From assembly GCA_036504535.1 (NCBI GenBank), contig DASXUY010000021.1, forward strand, positions 113,456 through 177,455: a DNA stretch of 64,000 bases, read 5' to 3'. Made by a program: the position numbers and the translations under genes. Shown here piece after piece: positions 1 through 8,416 of the stretch. Origin of the DNA: JARLGU01 sp036504535. GTDB lineage: Bacteria > Armatimonadota > Armatimonadia > Armatimonadales > Capsulimonadaceae. The stretch's first letter is position 1. The number at the start of each line of letters is the position of its first letter. The notes under the pieces were generated by a model. It worked only from the letters and a program-made list of their open reading frames with translations, was not told the origin of the DNA and made no database searches.

Positions 1-782
1 TCGAGATGTACTATCAGCCCATCGTCGACCTCCAAACAAGCGCTGTGGTCGAATTCGAGGCTCTACTGCGCTGGAATCATCCGTCACGCGGCGTGCTGCT
101 GCCTGCAGAATTCATCGTCGCAGCCGAAGAAACCGGATTGATTGTTCCCCTCGGCATGTGGGCGCTCGAGGAAAGCTGTCGCGAGGCTGCGAAGTGGCGC
201 GATGCGCTTACTGGGGCCAAGTCACCTCGCGTAAGCGTCAACATGTCCGCCCGACAACTCATCGAAGCCGACTTCGTCGAGAAAGTTGCCGCTGCGCTAC
301 GTTCAAGCGGCCTCCCCGGTGAGCTGCTCAAGCTGGAAATTACCGAAACAGTGATGATGCAGGATACGGCCAACACCATCCCTAAGATGAACCAGCTCCG
401 GGAGCTTGGCATTCGCATCGCTATCGACGACTTCGGCATCGGATATTCGTCAATGGCCTATATCAGCACTCTCCCGGTCGATACGCTGAAGATCGACCAA
501 TCATTTGTGGATAAGATGCGCACTCAAAACGAAGACATCGCAATAGTCGGTGCCATAGTCACCTTGGCTAAGACATTGAACCTTGTTGTCACCAGCGAAG
601 GCATCGAAACCCGCGAGCAGCTCGACTTGCTCACTGAAATGGGCTGCGAGGAGGGCCAAGGCTACCACCTGGCGCGACCGATGCCCGCAGCCGATGTCTG
701 GTCCTGCCTTGACCTGCCGAGACCCGCCTCACTGTCGGTCACGAACAAGCGCCGAGAAGCGCATAACCGACAAGCTGCCTAG
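1..782 (+). CDS. EAL-domain cyclic-di-GMP phosphodiesterase, 3' part
   Basis: This is the C-terminal part of an EAL phosphodiesterase, which hydrolyses cyclic di-GMP to pGpG. The reading frame is open at the left edge, so the true start lies outside the window; the ATG at 6 sits inside the domain. The signature residues are present: EFEALLRW (the EAL motif), the Asn of VNMSARQ, the ExT of LEITET, IDDFGIGYSS, LKIDQSFV, TSEGIE and GQGY. The domain therefore looks catalytically competent. Sensor, PAS or GGDEF domains are probably upstream. The stop overlaps the stop of the convergent zinc-ribbon gene by 2 bp. Confidence 0.93.
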   Translation, partial: EMYYQPIVDLQTSAVVEFEALLRWNHPSRGVLLPAEFIVAAEETGLIVPLGMWALEESCREAAKWRDALTGAKSPRVSVNMSARQLIEADFVEKVAAALRSSGLPGELLKLEITETVMMQDTANTIPKMNQLRELGIRIAIDDFGIGYSSMAYISTLPVDTLKIDQSFVDKMRTQNEDIAIVGAIVTLAKTLNLVVTSEGIETREQLDLLTEMGCEEGQGYHLARPMPAADVWSCLDLPRPASLSVTNKRREAHNRQAA

Positions 783-1537
783 TCTTCTTCGTTAAGCGCC
801 GCGACCATGCTGCACGGAGCGCAGTAGTGGTATATCACCTGAACATAGTTATTGATCTCAGTGATCAGCATGCCCCGAGGGTCGGTGCACTTAGTGCCCA
901 GAGACGCCAGGAGCGGCATCGCGCCGCCGCATGACGGGCAAATGACGGGGCCATATGTGTCTCCGTTCACCAGGTACGGTTCGCCGCCGATCTGATGTAC
1001 GCAACGGTCGAGCGCCGCGACGTCGTCGTCATAGTCACTGTCGTCAAACGCCTCATCCTCGTTTAGCTTCTTGATGTAAGCCGACGCTTCACCAGACATC
1101 TCAAGCAGCGTCGCCCTGGCTGCCGGAAACGACTCCGGGTAGTCGTCGCCCAGCCCCTCGTCGCTCCCCTTAGCGTACTCCACCACCGTCACGGAGCCGT
1201 CACCGTTAAGCTTGTAGTACAGCGTGTCCACCACAATGTCGCACCGCCAGCAGTACAGGAACGGGAACGATCCCGACGGCGTCGCAACCTCAGCCAGCCG
1301 CGGATCGCTCATGTCTAGCTTCAAGATTTGGAGAAGCGGTAGGGCGCAGTTTGGACACTGAGCGCCCGCCGTGGTATTCTCGCCACAAAACACGTGGTTG
1401 AACTTTTCGCTCGCCGCAAGATCTCCTTCTGCATCGGCGTACAGTGTAGTCGCAACTGGAGTCGAACTGCTAAAATCTACGAAATAGCCCTTTTTCATAA
1501 TCGATTGCATTTGCATTGTATCCGTTATGGTCTCCAT
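779..1537 (-). CDS. Cysteine-rich zinc-ribbon protein, DUF1963-like
   Basis: A 252-residue soluble protein of unknown function. It has paired cysteine knuckles: CPNC and YCWRC in the first half, CPSCGG and YCAPC in the second. This suggests two zinc-binding modules joined by an acidic linker rich in Asp and Glu. The phrase HQIGGEPYL followed by CPSCGGAMPLLASL resembles DUF1963/PDCD2-like proteins, where a GGxP motif precedes a Cys pair. The start is uncertain: the ATG at 1537 has no clear ribosome-binding site, and a later in-frame ATG (Met-Lys-Lys-Gly) would shorten it by about 14 residues. It converges on the EAL gene. Confidence 0.7.
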   Translation of the reverse strand: METITDTMQMQSIMKKGYFVDFSSSTPVATTLYADAEGDLAASEKFNHVFCGENTTAGAQCPNCALPLLQILKLDMSDPRLAEVATPSGSFPFLYCWRCDIVVDTLYYKLNGDGSVTVVEYAKGSDEGLGDDYPESFPAARATLLEMSGEASAYIKKLNEDEAFDDSDYDDDVAALDRCVHQIGGEPYLVNGDTYGPVICPSCGGAMPLLASLGTKCTDPRGMLITEINNYVQVIYHYCAPCSMVAALNEED

Positions 1538-1599
1538 TCAATATTCATGACGTCATCGAGTTAAAGCTAGCTTGCTTAATACGCTTTTTAGGGGTGTTT

Positions 1600-1615
1600 T
1601 GGCACGCAACATGCA
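1600..1615 (+). promoter_or_regulatory. Candidate sigma-54 promoter
   Basis: The sequence TGGCACG-CAAC-ATGCA matches the -24/-12 consensus TGGCACG-N4-TTGCW except for the first T of the -12 element. The GG and GC dinucleotides have the canonical spacing. Transcription would start near 1626 and run towards the dehydrogenase at 1972. rpoN is encoded in the same window at 48165-49715. No activator-binding site was identified. Confidence 0.4.
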
Positions 1616-1632
1616 TGGTATAACGCAGGAAC

Positions 1633-1836
1633 ATGGAATTTATACCAGTACTGATCTTCCTGGGTGCGAAGCTGTCTTCTTCGGTTATTATCGCATTTAA
1701 CCTTGACTTGTCCTGGTTTGCGTTTGGTATCCGATCTCGTGGACGGCATTTCCGCCGATTTATCCTGCCGATTTTGGTTGCCAAGGTGGAAGAGTTGCGA
1801 ACGGCGCGCCTTTCGCCAATCGTCGCAACCGATTAG
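1633..1836 (+). CDS. Possible 67-aa small protein (doubtful)
   Basis: A short frame with an AGGA sequence just before its ATG, starting about 7 bp after the start predicted for the sigma-54-like promoter. The N-terminus is hydrophobic (MEFIPVLIFLGAKL) and the middle is basic (RSRGRHFRRF), which could fit a single-pass membrane peptide. Frames of this length also occur here in other phases and on the other strand, so coding is not established. Confidence 0.18.
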   Translation: MEFIPVLIFLGAKLSSSVIIAFNLDLSWFAFGIRSRGRHFRRFILPILVAKVEELRTARLSPIVATD

Positions 1837-1971
1837 CGTACCTTTAGCACTCACAATTTGCACAGGGTAGTGTGCTCTCACGCGCCTCGGTGAAATACGC
1901 TGATCCTATTGTTCCCAATTGCTCCTTCAAGTATGCTGCAAGTGCGTCATAATGAACCGGAGGACAATTCA

Positions 1972-2802
1972 ATGAAGATTGCTGTTTTAGGACTAGGCAT
2001 AATCGGAAGCGCCTGGGCAACCAACCTGATTGCCGACGGTCACGAGGTGCGCACATGGAATCGCACTCCTAAAGAATTTCCTGGCGCTACTCCTACCGCT
2101 CTGGAAGCTGCCGACGGCGCTCAGATGATCATTATCGTTGTCTCTGACCCAGCAGCGGTATCGTCGGTGATCGACCAAATTGAGCCTGTACTCCACGCTG
2201 GACATATTGTCGTGCAGTCCAGCACCGTGTCCGCGGAGTGGACTCTGAAGTTTGCCGACCGCATACAGGCTATCGGGGCTTCGTACCTCGACGCGCCTTT
2301 TACAGGCAGCAAGCCCGCAGCCGAAGCGCGTAAAACCGTGTACTACATTGGCGGCGATACAGCCACCCTCTCGCGAGCCCGCCCGGTGCTGGAACTCCTG
2401 TCCCAAACAATCATCCACATTGGCCCAATCGGCAGCGCATCTTCGCTCAAGCTGGCAATGAATGTGAACATCGCTGGCGTCGCCCTTGCGCTCACCGAAA
2501 GTCTGGCTATAGCACGATCCGCTGGAATTGACGACGAAACGTACTTCGATGCGCTTCGCGTCAACGCGTCCCGAAGTGGTGTCAGCGACCTAAAGGAGCC
2601 GAAGCTGGAAGAGCGCAATTACTCGCCCCAGTTCTCGGTCAAGCACATGCTGAAAGATCTTCGGCTAGCTCTGGAAACCGCTGGTGAGCTGCCTCTCGTC
2701 GTGACGCCTGCTGCCGAAAAGCTCTACCAGCGAGGTGTAGACGCAGGATTTGGTGACGACGACTTCATTAGCCTCGCGAGACTGATCGACCCCGCCGCGT
2801 AA
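1972..2802 (+). CDS. NAD(P)-dependent beta-hydroxyacid dehydrogenase
   Basis: A 276-residue member of the 3-hydroxyisobutyrate / 6-phosphogluconate dehydrogenase family, cytoplasmic. The Rossmann motif GLGIIGSAWA is at the N-terminus. The substrate-binding stretch is DAPFTGSKPAAEA, and the catalytic-lysine region is LKLAMNVNIAG, matching the family pattern GxxxxxKxxxN. The start at 1972 is chosen because CCGGAGGA lies 7 bp upstream and the Rossmann fold then begins at residue 2; a longer frame from 1909 adds an unlikely tail. The physiological substrate (glyoxylate reductase-like, 3-hydroxyisobutyrate or other) cannot be read from sequence. A hairpin terminator follows. Confidence 0.88.
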   Translation: MKIAVLGLGIIGSAWATNLIADGHEVRTWNRTPKEFPGATPTALEAADGAQMIIIVVSDPAAVSSVIDQIEPVLHAGHIVVQSSTVSAEWTLKFADRIQAIGASYLDAPFTGSKPAAEARKTVYYIGGDTATLSRARPVLELLSQTIIHIGPIGSASSLKLAMNVNIAGVALALTESLAIARSAGIDDETYFDALRVNASRSGVSDLKEPKLEERNYSPQFSVKHMLKDLRLALETAGELPLVVTPAAEKLYQRGVDAGFGDDDFISLARLIDPAA

Positions 2803-2820
2803 CCGTCGCCCGATGGTATC

Positions 2821-2850
2821 AAGGCGCCGAGCTTGTTCGCTCGGCGCCTT
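2821..2850 (+). terminator. Intrinsic terminator after dehydrogenase
   Basis: A perfect 12-bp stem (AAGGCGCCGAGC / GCTCGGCGCCTT) with a 6-nt loop begins 19 bp after the dehydrogenase stop and is followed by a T-rich stretch. It also separates this gene from the convergent discoidin-like gene. Confidence 0.8.
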
Positions 2851-2903
2851 TGTTCGTTAGGCTTGTATTTCTAGCGCCTCCATTAGGGCGCGATAGATTG
2901 GAC

Positions 2904-3440
2904 CTAGTAGAATTCGATTTCGCTCACGTTGTTCCATCCATCGTCGGGCGAAAGGTATCGCACGTATTGAAACGACGCCTTGGAGAGCAACGTCGTCAAA
3001 TCGGTAAATTTCCCGACGGCAGGCTCGTCCTTAATCACAAAAAGATCCACGGGCTTAGCAAAGTCAGCAGTCGCGCTTCCCTGGAATTTCCCGCCCACCA
3101 TTCGCCCCGGAAACTCGCTTCGCGGGACAAATCGGATCTTTGTGATCGCTTTCGCTGTTCCCAGGTCCAGCCCCACCCATGTGCCATTACCGTTGGTGGC
3201 ATCTGCTGCATCGACGAATGTGGTGATGTCGCCATCAAATGCTTTTGAGATATCGTTGCCGCCCCCGCCATAGGAGCCAGGGGTGCCGATAACCTTCCCG
3301 GTAAGCTTCTTCGCGGCCGCAGCCTGATCTGCCTTCGGGGCAGCATCCGCATGTGCGCGAATGGGAGCGATATGCGTTGAGAGGACGGCCAGTGCCGCCA
3401 CAGCCAAAACCGACGTGAATGAGATTCGTATAGCCTTCAT
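2904..3440 (-). CDS. Secreted discoidin-like (F5/8 type C) protein
   Basis: A 178-residue protein with a Sec-type signal peptide (SFTSVLAVAALAVLSTHIAPIRAHA), so probably periplasmic or extracellular. Residues from about 50 to the end resemble a discoidin / F5/8 type C fold: ISKAFDGDITTFVDA, then WVGLDLGTAKAITKIRFVPR, then FQYVRYL, then NNVSEIEFY at the C-terminus. Such folds usually bind carbohydrate or cell-surface ligands. No catalytic domain is attached, so this is a stand-alone binding module. The partner is unknown. Confidence 0.8.
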   Translation of the reverse strand: MKAIRISFTSVLAVAALAVLSTHIAPIRAHADAAPKADQAAAAKKLTGKVIGTPGSYGGGGNDISKAFDGDITTFVDAADATNGNGTWVGLDLGTAKAITKIRFVPRSEFPGRMVGGKFQGSATADFAKPVDLFVIKDEPAVGKFTDLTTLLSKASFQYVRYLSPDDGWNNVSEIEFY

Positions 3441-3701
3441 TGGACGTTACCTCGTTAGACGATTCGTGGAGTGTAGTGTAAACTGCGTGACCGCGTACAG
3501 CCAGCCTGCAAGTCTCGGTTCACCCATTCACAAGTCGATTCCTTCTGTTGCGCGCAGTACGAGTTGATTTTTGTTGACTAACAGCACAATCCATCGCATT
3601 GCCCCGTTCTTATTCCGACGAATCTCACTCCGAACTGCGCTAGACAGCACCAACTCAAATACCACAGTCCTCGGCGAGACAAGGATGACCTCCGAGATGC
3701 G

Positions 3702-6584
3702 TCAGTTCAAGCCGACGATACGCTCGTAAATCTCGCGCACCTTTTGGCGAGCATCGGTAACCGATTCCTCTAGTTCGCCGACCACGCTCCCGCGACCGTC
3801 ACGCAGCCAGGCGCGATTTCGAAGCTTCGTTAGGACCAAGTATGTGTCGCTCAGCACTTCCCAATCATCCTGGCGAAGCACGCCGGCATCTCGCACCGCT
3901 TTGAGTGCCGCAAGCGTGTTTGTGCTGCGTGCCTTGGGCCAACGTGCGCCGTAACGCCACTGAAGGTATTGAGCCGTCCACTCAATGTCGCTAAGTCCCC
4001 CGGGCCCGAGCTTGATGTCGCGGGGATCCTTACACCGTTCGCGTTCGATTCGCCCCTTCATATGCCGCATGTCCGCCGCTTGATCGACAGTCAGGGGCTC
4101 ACTGTAAACAATCCCGTGGGCCATAGCCTCAAAAGCGCGGCCTGCCGAGGTGTTTCCAGCAACATACCTCGCCTTGAGCAACGCCTGCCGTTCCCATGTC
4201 TGCGCTGACGGCGTCCTATAATACGCCTCGTAATCATCCACCGTCCGGACAAGCGTCCCCACGCGACCGTCGGGCCGCAGGCGAGCGTCAGTTTCCCAGC
4301 GCACGCCGTAACGGGCGAGTCCTTGGTTGAGCAGCGCTGTAATATCCATAGCAAGGCTCGTTGCTCGCTGGCGGTCGCCACCATCGGCCAGTACCCAGAG
4401 CACATCAAGATCGGACGCGTAGCCAAGCTCTCGCCCGCCGAGTTTCCCGAGTCCAACAATGCCCAGCTGCCCTCGGATATCCTCGTATTCAGGAAGGCGA
4501 GGTGCGGCAGCAAGCACATTGTCTGCGAGCGAACTGATTTCCAAAGAGACGCTCGCTGTGTCAGTCAGATCCCATAGGTCGCGAGCGCCGATCCGCAATC
4601 GTTCGCGCCTTATCCCGGCAGCCAACGAGGATTGATAGTCGGCAATATCGTCCGATGCCGATGCTAAGATTGGGCCAGAGCTTGCCGTGTCATGCTCAGT
4701 TAACTCTCCGAGCATATCCAAATACTCAAGGTGAGCAAGAACGGTTTGAAACAGGTGCGGAGCGCATCCGCCCATTACTGCCATTCGCCCTAAAAACTCA
4801 GGCTGCTCTACCAGCGAGCGATAAAGCGCCGCTCGAGACGGCACTGCTTCGGCTAGATGATCGAACCCACTGAGCGCATCGTCTGGATAGCCCGATGCGG
4901 CGCATGCGGTCAGCAGATCGTCGACTATAGCCTCAAAGCCTTCACGTGCGGCGGGAATGAACTCGCCGTAGGCGGTCCCCTTCTCAGAACGCGTTAGCAC
5001 ATCGATTGCCACATCAATTCGCTCAAAACCCAGATTGCGCAGTACTTCGCTGAGCCCCTCTGATGACGCAGGATCGTCGATTGACCGAACAAGGTCGGCG
5101 ATGCCAAACTCAGTCGAGGATCCCCCCGAGCCGACGCTATCCAGGTGGCTATCGGAGCCATAAAAAATCTTCTGGAAGAGTTCGTTGACGCGCTTCGTGT
5201 GGCGTCGATAATCCGCGATGAACGACGCCCCATCGATTAAACCGAGGCGCCACCCAAATCGATCGCATTCACGTGTACCCGGCGGCGGTATCGTGCGCAC
5301 AGGACGCTCATCCATAATCTGCAGCCTGTGTTCGACATTTCGAAGGAAAACATATGACTCCTCGAACGTGAGTCGTTCGTCCTCACTTAGAAGTCCTTCA
5401 GCCACGAGTCGCTTTAGAGCCTCGATCGTATTGCCTGTGCGTAAATGCTTCGCCTTACCGCCAGCAATAAGCTGAAGAAGTTGGACTGTGAATTCAATGT
5501 CCCGTATACCGCCGATACCTTGCTTAACGTTACTCTCCGCTTCACCGCTGCGCGCCGTCTGCCGCTCCAACATGCGCTTGTTATTTTGGATTTCGGTAAC
5601 GAAATCACTTTGCACCATCGAACGAAAGACAAACGCCTCCGCGATACGCATGAACTCGGCGCCGACTGCCTCGTCCCCGGCCACAACGCGTGCCTTAAGC
5701 AGCGCCTGACGCTCCCACGTTTCGGCCCACGACTCGTAGTAGCTGCGGCAGCCTGAGAGTGACCGCGAAATGGAGCCAAATCGGCCCTCGGGGCGTAAGC
5801 GCAAATCGACACGGAACACGAATCCGGCAGCGGTATTGGCAGCCAGCACATCGCGTACGGCTTCGCCCATCTTATTCGCGGCAACCTGGTCTACGCTGTC
5901 ATCGTGTACGAAGATGAGGTCGATATCCGACGCGTAATTCAGTTCGCGTCCGCCTAACTTGCCCATCCCGATCACCGCAAAGCCAGAGTCGATTTCGCAG
6001 ATCTTGAGCGCCGCCCGAACTGACGCCTCCGCAAAGTCGCTGATCTCGGTGACAGTTTCGGTCAGGGTGGCGTAGCCGAGGATGTCACGCGCACCAATCC
6101 TCAACACCTCGGGCGGCTTGAAGCGGCGCAACGCATCCAATTTCATACCTGGAGTCCGGGCTACGGCAATGCGACGCTCAGCATCGGCCAGAAAATCGGC
6201 CATGGAACGCGGCCGGTCCCGCATTGTAGGGTTCGCGATCACTTCGAAATATTCAGGATTCTTGACCAGAAGATCGGTGAGAAATTGGGAGGCGGCGAAT
6301 AGGTTGAGGAGCGCCGCCAGAAGCGCCGCGTTAGATGTTAGCATCCTGTAGTACAACACTCGGCTTCCTGCTGCATCCAAGTAGGCATGCATACCCGCAA
6401 GCGCCCGATCCGGGTCGGCGCTTTTTCGGAGCCAGGTTGTCAGCAATGCAATCAGGAAATTGACGTCATCGTCTGGGATGTCGTGGCCCCCAAGATCTTG
6501 CAATAGGCGCAACGCCTTCTCAGGGTCGTCAAACCCTATGGACGCCACGTTGTCGATAGTCAAGCTGTCGTAAGATGTAATCAT
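3702..6584 (-). CDS. glnE: Glutamine synthetase adenylyltransferase / adenylyl-removing enzyme
   Basis: A 960-residue bifunctional enzyme that adenylylates glutamine synthetase when nitrogen is plentiful and removes AMP when nitrogen is limiting. Two nucleotidyltransferase domains are visible: GMGKLGGRELNYASDIDLIF near residue 205 (deadenylylating half) and GLGKLGGRELGYASDLDVLW near residue 710 (adenylylating half). Each is followed by a helical domain with GIGGIRDIEF or GPGGLSDIEW. The length matches the usual 900-1000 residues. No PII or glutamine synthetase gene is nearby. The divergent unit is tRNA-Gln/glmU. Confidence 0.97.
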   Translation of the reverse strand: MITSYDSLTIDNVASIGFDDPEKALRLLQDLGGHDIPDDDVNFLIALLTTWLRKSADPDRALAGMHAYLDAAGSRVLYYRMLTSNAALLAALLNLFAASQFLTDLLVKNPEYFEVIANPTMRDRPRSMADFLADAERRIAVARTPGMKLDALRRFKPPEVLRIGARDILGYATLTETVTEISDFAEASVRAALKICEIDSGFAVIGMGKLGGRELNYASDIDLIFVHDDSVDQVAANKMGEAVRDVLAANTAAGFVFRVDLRLRPEGRFGSISRSLSGCRSYYESWAETWERQALLKARVVAGDEAVGAEFMRIAEAFVFRSMVQSDFVTEIQNNKRMLERQTARSGEAESNVKQGIGGIRDIEFTVQLLQLIAGGKAKHLRTGNTIEALKRLVAEGLLSEDERLTFEESYVFLRNVEHRLQIMDERPVRTIPPPGTRECDRFGWRLGLIDGASFIADYRRHTKRVNELFQKIFYGSDSHLDSVGSGGSSTEFGIADLVRSIDDPASSEGLSEVLRNLGFERIDVAIDVLTRSEKGTAYGEFIPAAREGFEAIVDDLLTACAASGYPDDALSGFDHLAEAVPSRAALYRSLVEQPEFLGRMAVMGGCAPHLFQTVLAHLEYLDMLGELTEHDTASSGPILASASDDIADYQSSLAAGIRRERLRIGARDLWDLTDTASVSLEISSLADNVLAAAPRLPEYEDIRGQLGIVGLGKLGGRELGYASDLDVLWVLADGGDRQRATSLAMDITALLNQGLARYGVRWETDARLRPDGRVGTLVRTVDDYEAYYRTPSAQTWERQALLKARYVAGNTSAGRAFEAMAHGIVYSEPLTVDQAADMRHMKGRIERERCKDPRDIKLGPGGLSDIEWTAQYLQWRYGARWPKARSTNTLAALKAVRDAGVLRQDDWEVLSDTYLVLTKLRNRAWLRDGRGSVVGELEESVTDARQKVREIYERIVGLN

Positions 6585-6682
6585 TTGGTGACTGGAGCAT
6601 CATCGCTCCGTTCTCGTAATGATCTTATTCCCTGATATCCAACGGTTTCCTGCATTGCAAGATCTACATACCGCATCAAAGA

Positions 6683-6712
6683 TTGACACTAACCGCTCTT
6701 GGCGAGTATAAT
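6683..6712 (+). promoter_or_regulatory. Consensus sigma-70 promoter for tRNA-Gln
   Basis: TTGACA (6683-6688), an 18-bp spacer, and TATAAT (6707-6712). Transcription should start near 6719, only a few bases before the mature tRNA 5' end at 6722. No terminator is evident between the tRNA and glmU, so readthrough into glmU is plausible. Confidence 0.85.
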
Positions 6713-6721
6713 TTGGTCCAT

Positions 6722-6795
6722 TCCGGGGTCGTTCAATGGCAGGACATCAGATTTTGGTTCTGACTATCGGGGTTCGAATCCCTGCCCCGGAGCCA
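6722..6795 (+). tRNA. tRNA-Gln (anticodon TTG)
   Basis: The acceptor stem TCCGGGG pairs with CCCCGGA. The anticodon stem TCAGA/TCTGA encloses the loop TTTTGGT, giving anticodon TTG, which reads CAA/CAG. The T-arm contains GGTTCGAATC. The discriminator base is G and the 3' CCA is encoded at 6793-6795. Confidence 0.97.
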
Positions 6796-6870
6796 CCCCC
6801 CTTTATCGCACTGAGTGATCGCCTCGCCCAACTGCGGTCAGGCGAGTCATCGAGAGGTTCCTGAGCGCCA

Positions 6871-8259
6871 ATGTCGTCACTGTCCCCCAACCGTTCGTTT
6901 GCTGCCATAGTTCTTGCCGCAGGCAAGAGCACACGCATGAAGTCAAAAGTGCCAAAGGCCCTGCACCCGATCGCAGGTAAGCCTCTGATCATGCATGCGC
7001 TCGACGCTCTCAAGCTCGCGGGAGCTACAAAGATTGTCGTCGTCGTCGGCTATCAGGCAGACCTGGTCAAAGCGGCACTAGGTGCCAGCTACGAGTATGT
7101 TGAACAGGTTGAACAGCTTGGCACCGGCCACGCCGCGCAAATGGCCGCACCTATTCTGGGCGACTGGGACGGCCCCGTCGTCATTATTCCCGGCGACGCT
7201 CCAATGATCTCCGCCGACGCTATCGGCAGCCTCATCGATTCGCACGCAGACGGCGCGGCAACCCTGCTTACAGTTCACCTCGCCAAGCCAAAGGGCTACG
7301 GCCGAATACTCCGCAGCGAATCTGGTGCCGTGCTCGGAATTGTCGAAGAAAAGGACGCCACCGACGAGCAGCGAGCCATTACCGAAGTTGGCGTGTCGGT
7401 TTATGCTTTCCAGGCGTCATTCCTATTCGACGCTCTTGCCAAAGTAAAGCCGTCCAACGCGCAAGGCGAGTATTACCTCACGGACACGATAGCGCTCGCT
7501 AACGAAGCGGGCCATTCGGTGAATGCGTTCACGTGGCACGATCCCCAAGTCGGGCTGGGCATCAACGACAGGCAGCAGTTGTCCGAAGTCGCGGAGTTGA
7601 TGAAGACCAGCATCCACCGCAAACACATGGCGAACGGCGTCACAATTGTGGATCCCGCCACGACCTTCATCGATGCTGCAGTTCGTATCGGTCAAGATAC
7701 TGTCATTCGCCCGTTCACCATTCTATCCGGCGTCACCGACATCGGTGAAGATTGTACAATCGGCCCCGGAGCACGCGTAACCGACAGCCAGATTGGAAAC
7801 GGGGTCAGCATCAAAGACTCCCATGTAACGTCCAGCGAAGTCGGCGACGGAACCACAATCGGGCCGTTCGCAAATCTTCGACCAGGATCGCTTATCGGTA
7901 AGAAGGTTAAGATCGGGGACTTTGTCGAAACTAAGCAGACCACGCTTGAAGATGGTGTGTCTGCGGGACATTTCGCCTATCTCGGCAATGCCCATGTTGG
8001 CGAAGGAACCAACATCGGCGCGGGGACAATCACCTGCAACTACGACGGCAAAAACAAGCACAAGACCACCATCGGCAAGAAGTCGTTCGTCGGATCGAAT
8101 ACGACACTCGTCGCGCCGGTCTCCATCGGCGAAGGCGCGTACGTTGCCGCAGGATCGACGATCACCGACGACGTGCCTGCCGACGCGCTAGCGTTCGGGC
8201 GGTCACGACAAGTCACCAAAGCCGACTGGGCTAAGCGTCGGCGCGAACGTGGCGAATAA
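6871..8259 (+). CDS. glmU: Bifunctional GlcNAc-1-P uridyltransferase / GlcN-1-P acetyltransferase
   Basis: A 462-residue enzyme making UDP-GlcNAc for peptidoglycan and other glycans. The N-terminal uridyltransferase has the nucleotide-binding signature LAAGKSTRMKSKVPKALH; most relatives have Gly where this has Ser (KGTRM), a mild substitution. The C-terminal half is a left-handed beta-helix of hexapeptide repeats with the acetyltransferase motif GAGTITCNYDG and the preceding AGHFAYLGNAHVG. Length is normal. It lies between tRNA-Gln and prs on the same strand, a glmU-prs order common in bacteria. Confidence 0.97.
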   Translation: MSSLSPNRSFAAIVLAAGKSTRMKSKVPKALHPIAGKPLIMHALDALKLAGATKIVVVVGYQADLVKAALGASYEYVEQVEQLGTGHAAQMAAPILGDWDGPVVIIPGDAPMISADAIGSLIDSHADGAATLLTVHLAKPKGYGRILRSESGAVLGIVEEKDATDEQRAITEVGVSVYAFQASFLFDALAKVKPSNAQGEYYLTDTIALANEAGHSVNAFTWHDPQVGLGINDRQQLSEVAELMKTSIHRKHMANGVTIVDPATTFIDAAVRIGQDTVIRPFTILSGVTDIGEDCTIGPGARVTDSQIGNGVSIKDSHVTSSEVGDGTTIGPFANLRPGSLIGKKVKIGDFVETKQTTLEDGVSAGHFAYLGNAHVGEGTNIGAGTITCNYDGKNKHKTTIGKKSFVGSNTTLVAPVSIGEGAYVAAGSTITDDVPADALAFGRSRQVTKADWAKRRRERGE

Positions 8260-8416
8260 TACCATTTGATCGTGTGGTACTTTTGTACGATTTCACCGAG
8301 CGCGAAGATACAATAATAGCCTGCTGTGCTCTTCCGATTAGAAGTTTCCGCCAGAGTGTCACACGTCTGGCTGGCGACACGTTCTGGGTATGGGGCTACG
8401 TCAGGGGGGACGATTG

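Larger units (their letters stand above)
1538..1971. other. Intergenic region with possible sigma-54 promoter
   Basis: This 434-bp gap lies between divergently oriented genes. It holds a 10-bp palindrome ATGACGTCAT (1547-1556) close to the zinc-ribbon start, a sigma-54-like element at 1600-1615, and a short open frame at 1633-1836. The ribosome-binding site of the downstream dehydrogenase is at 1957-1964. No RNA gene was recognised. Confidence 0.5.
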
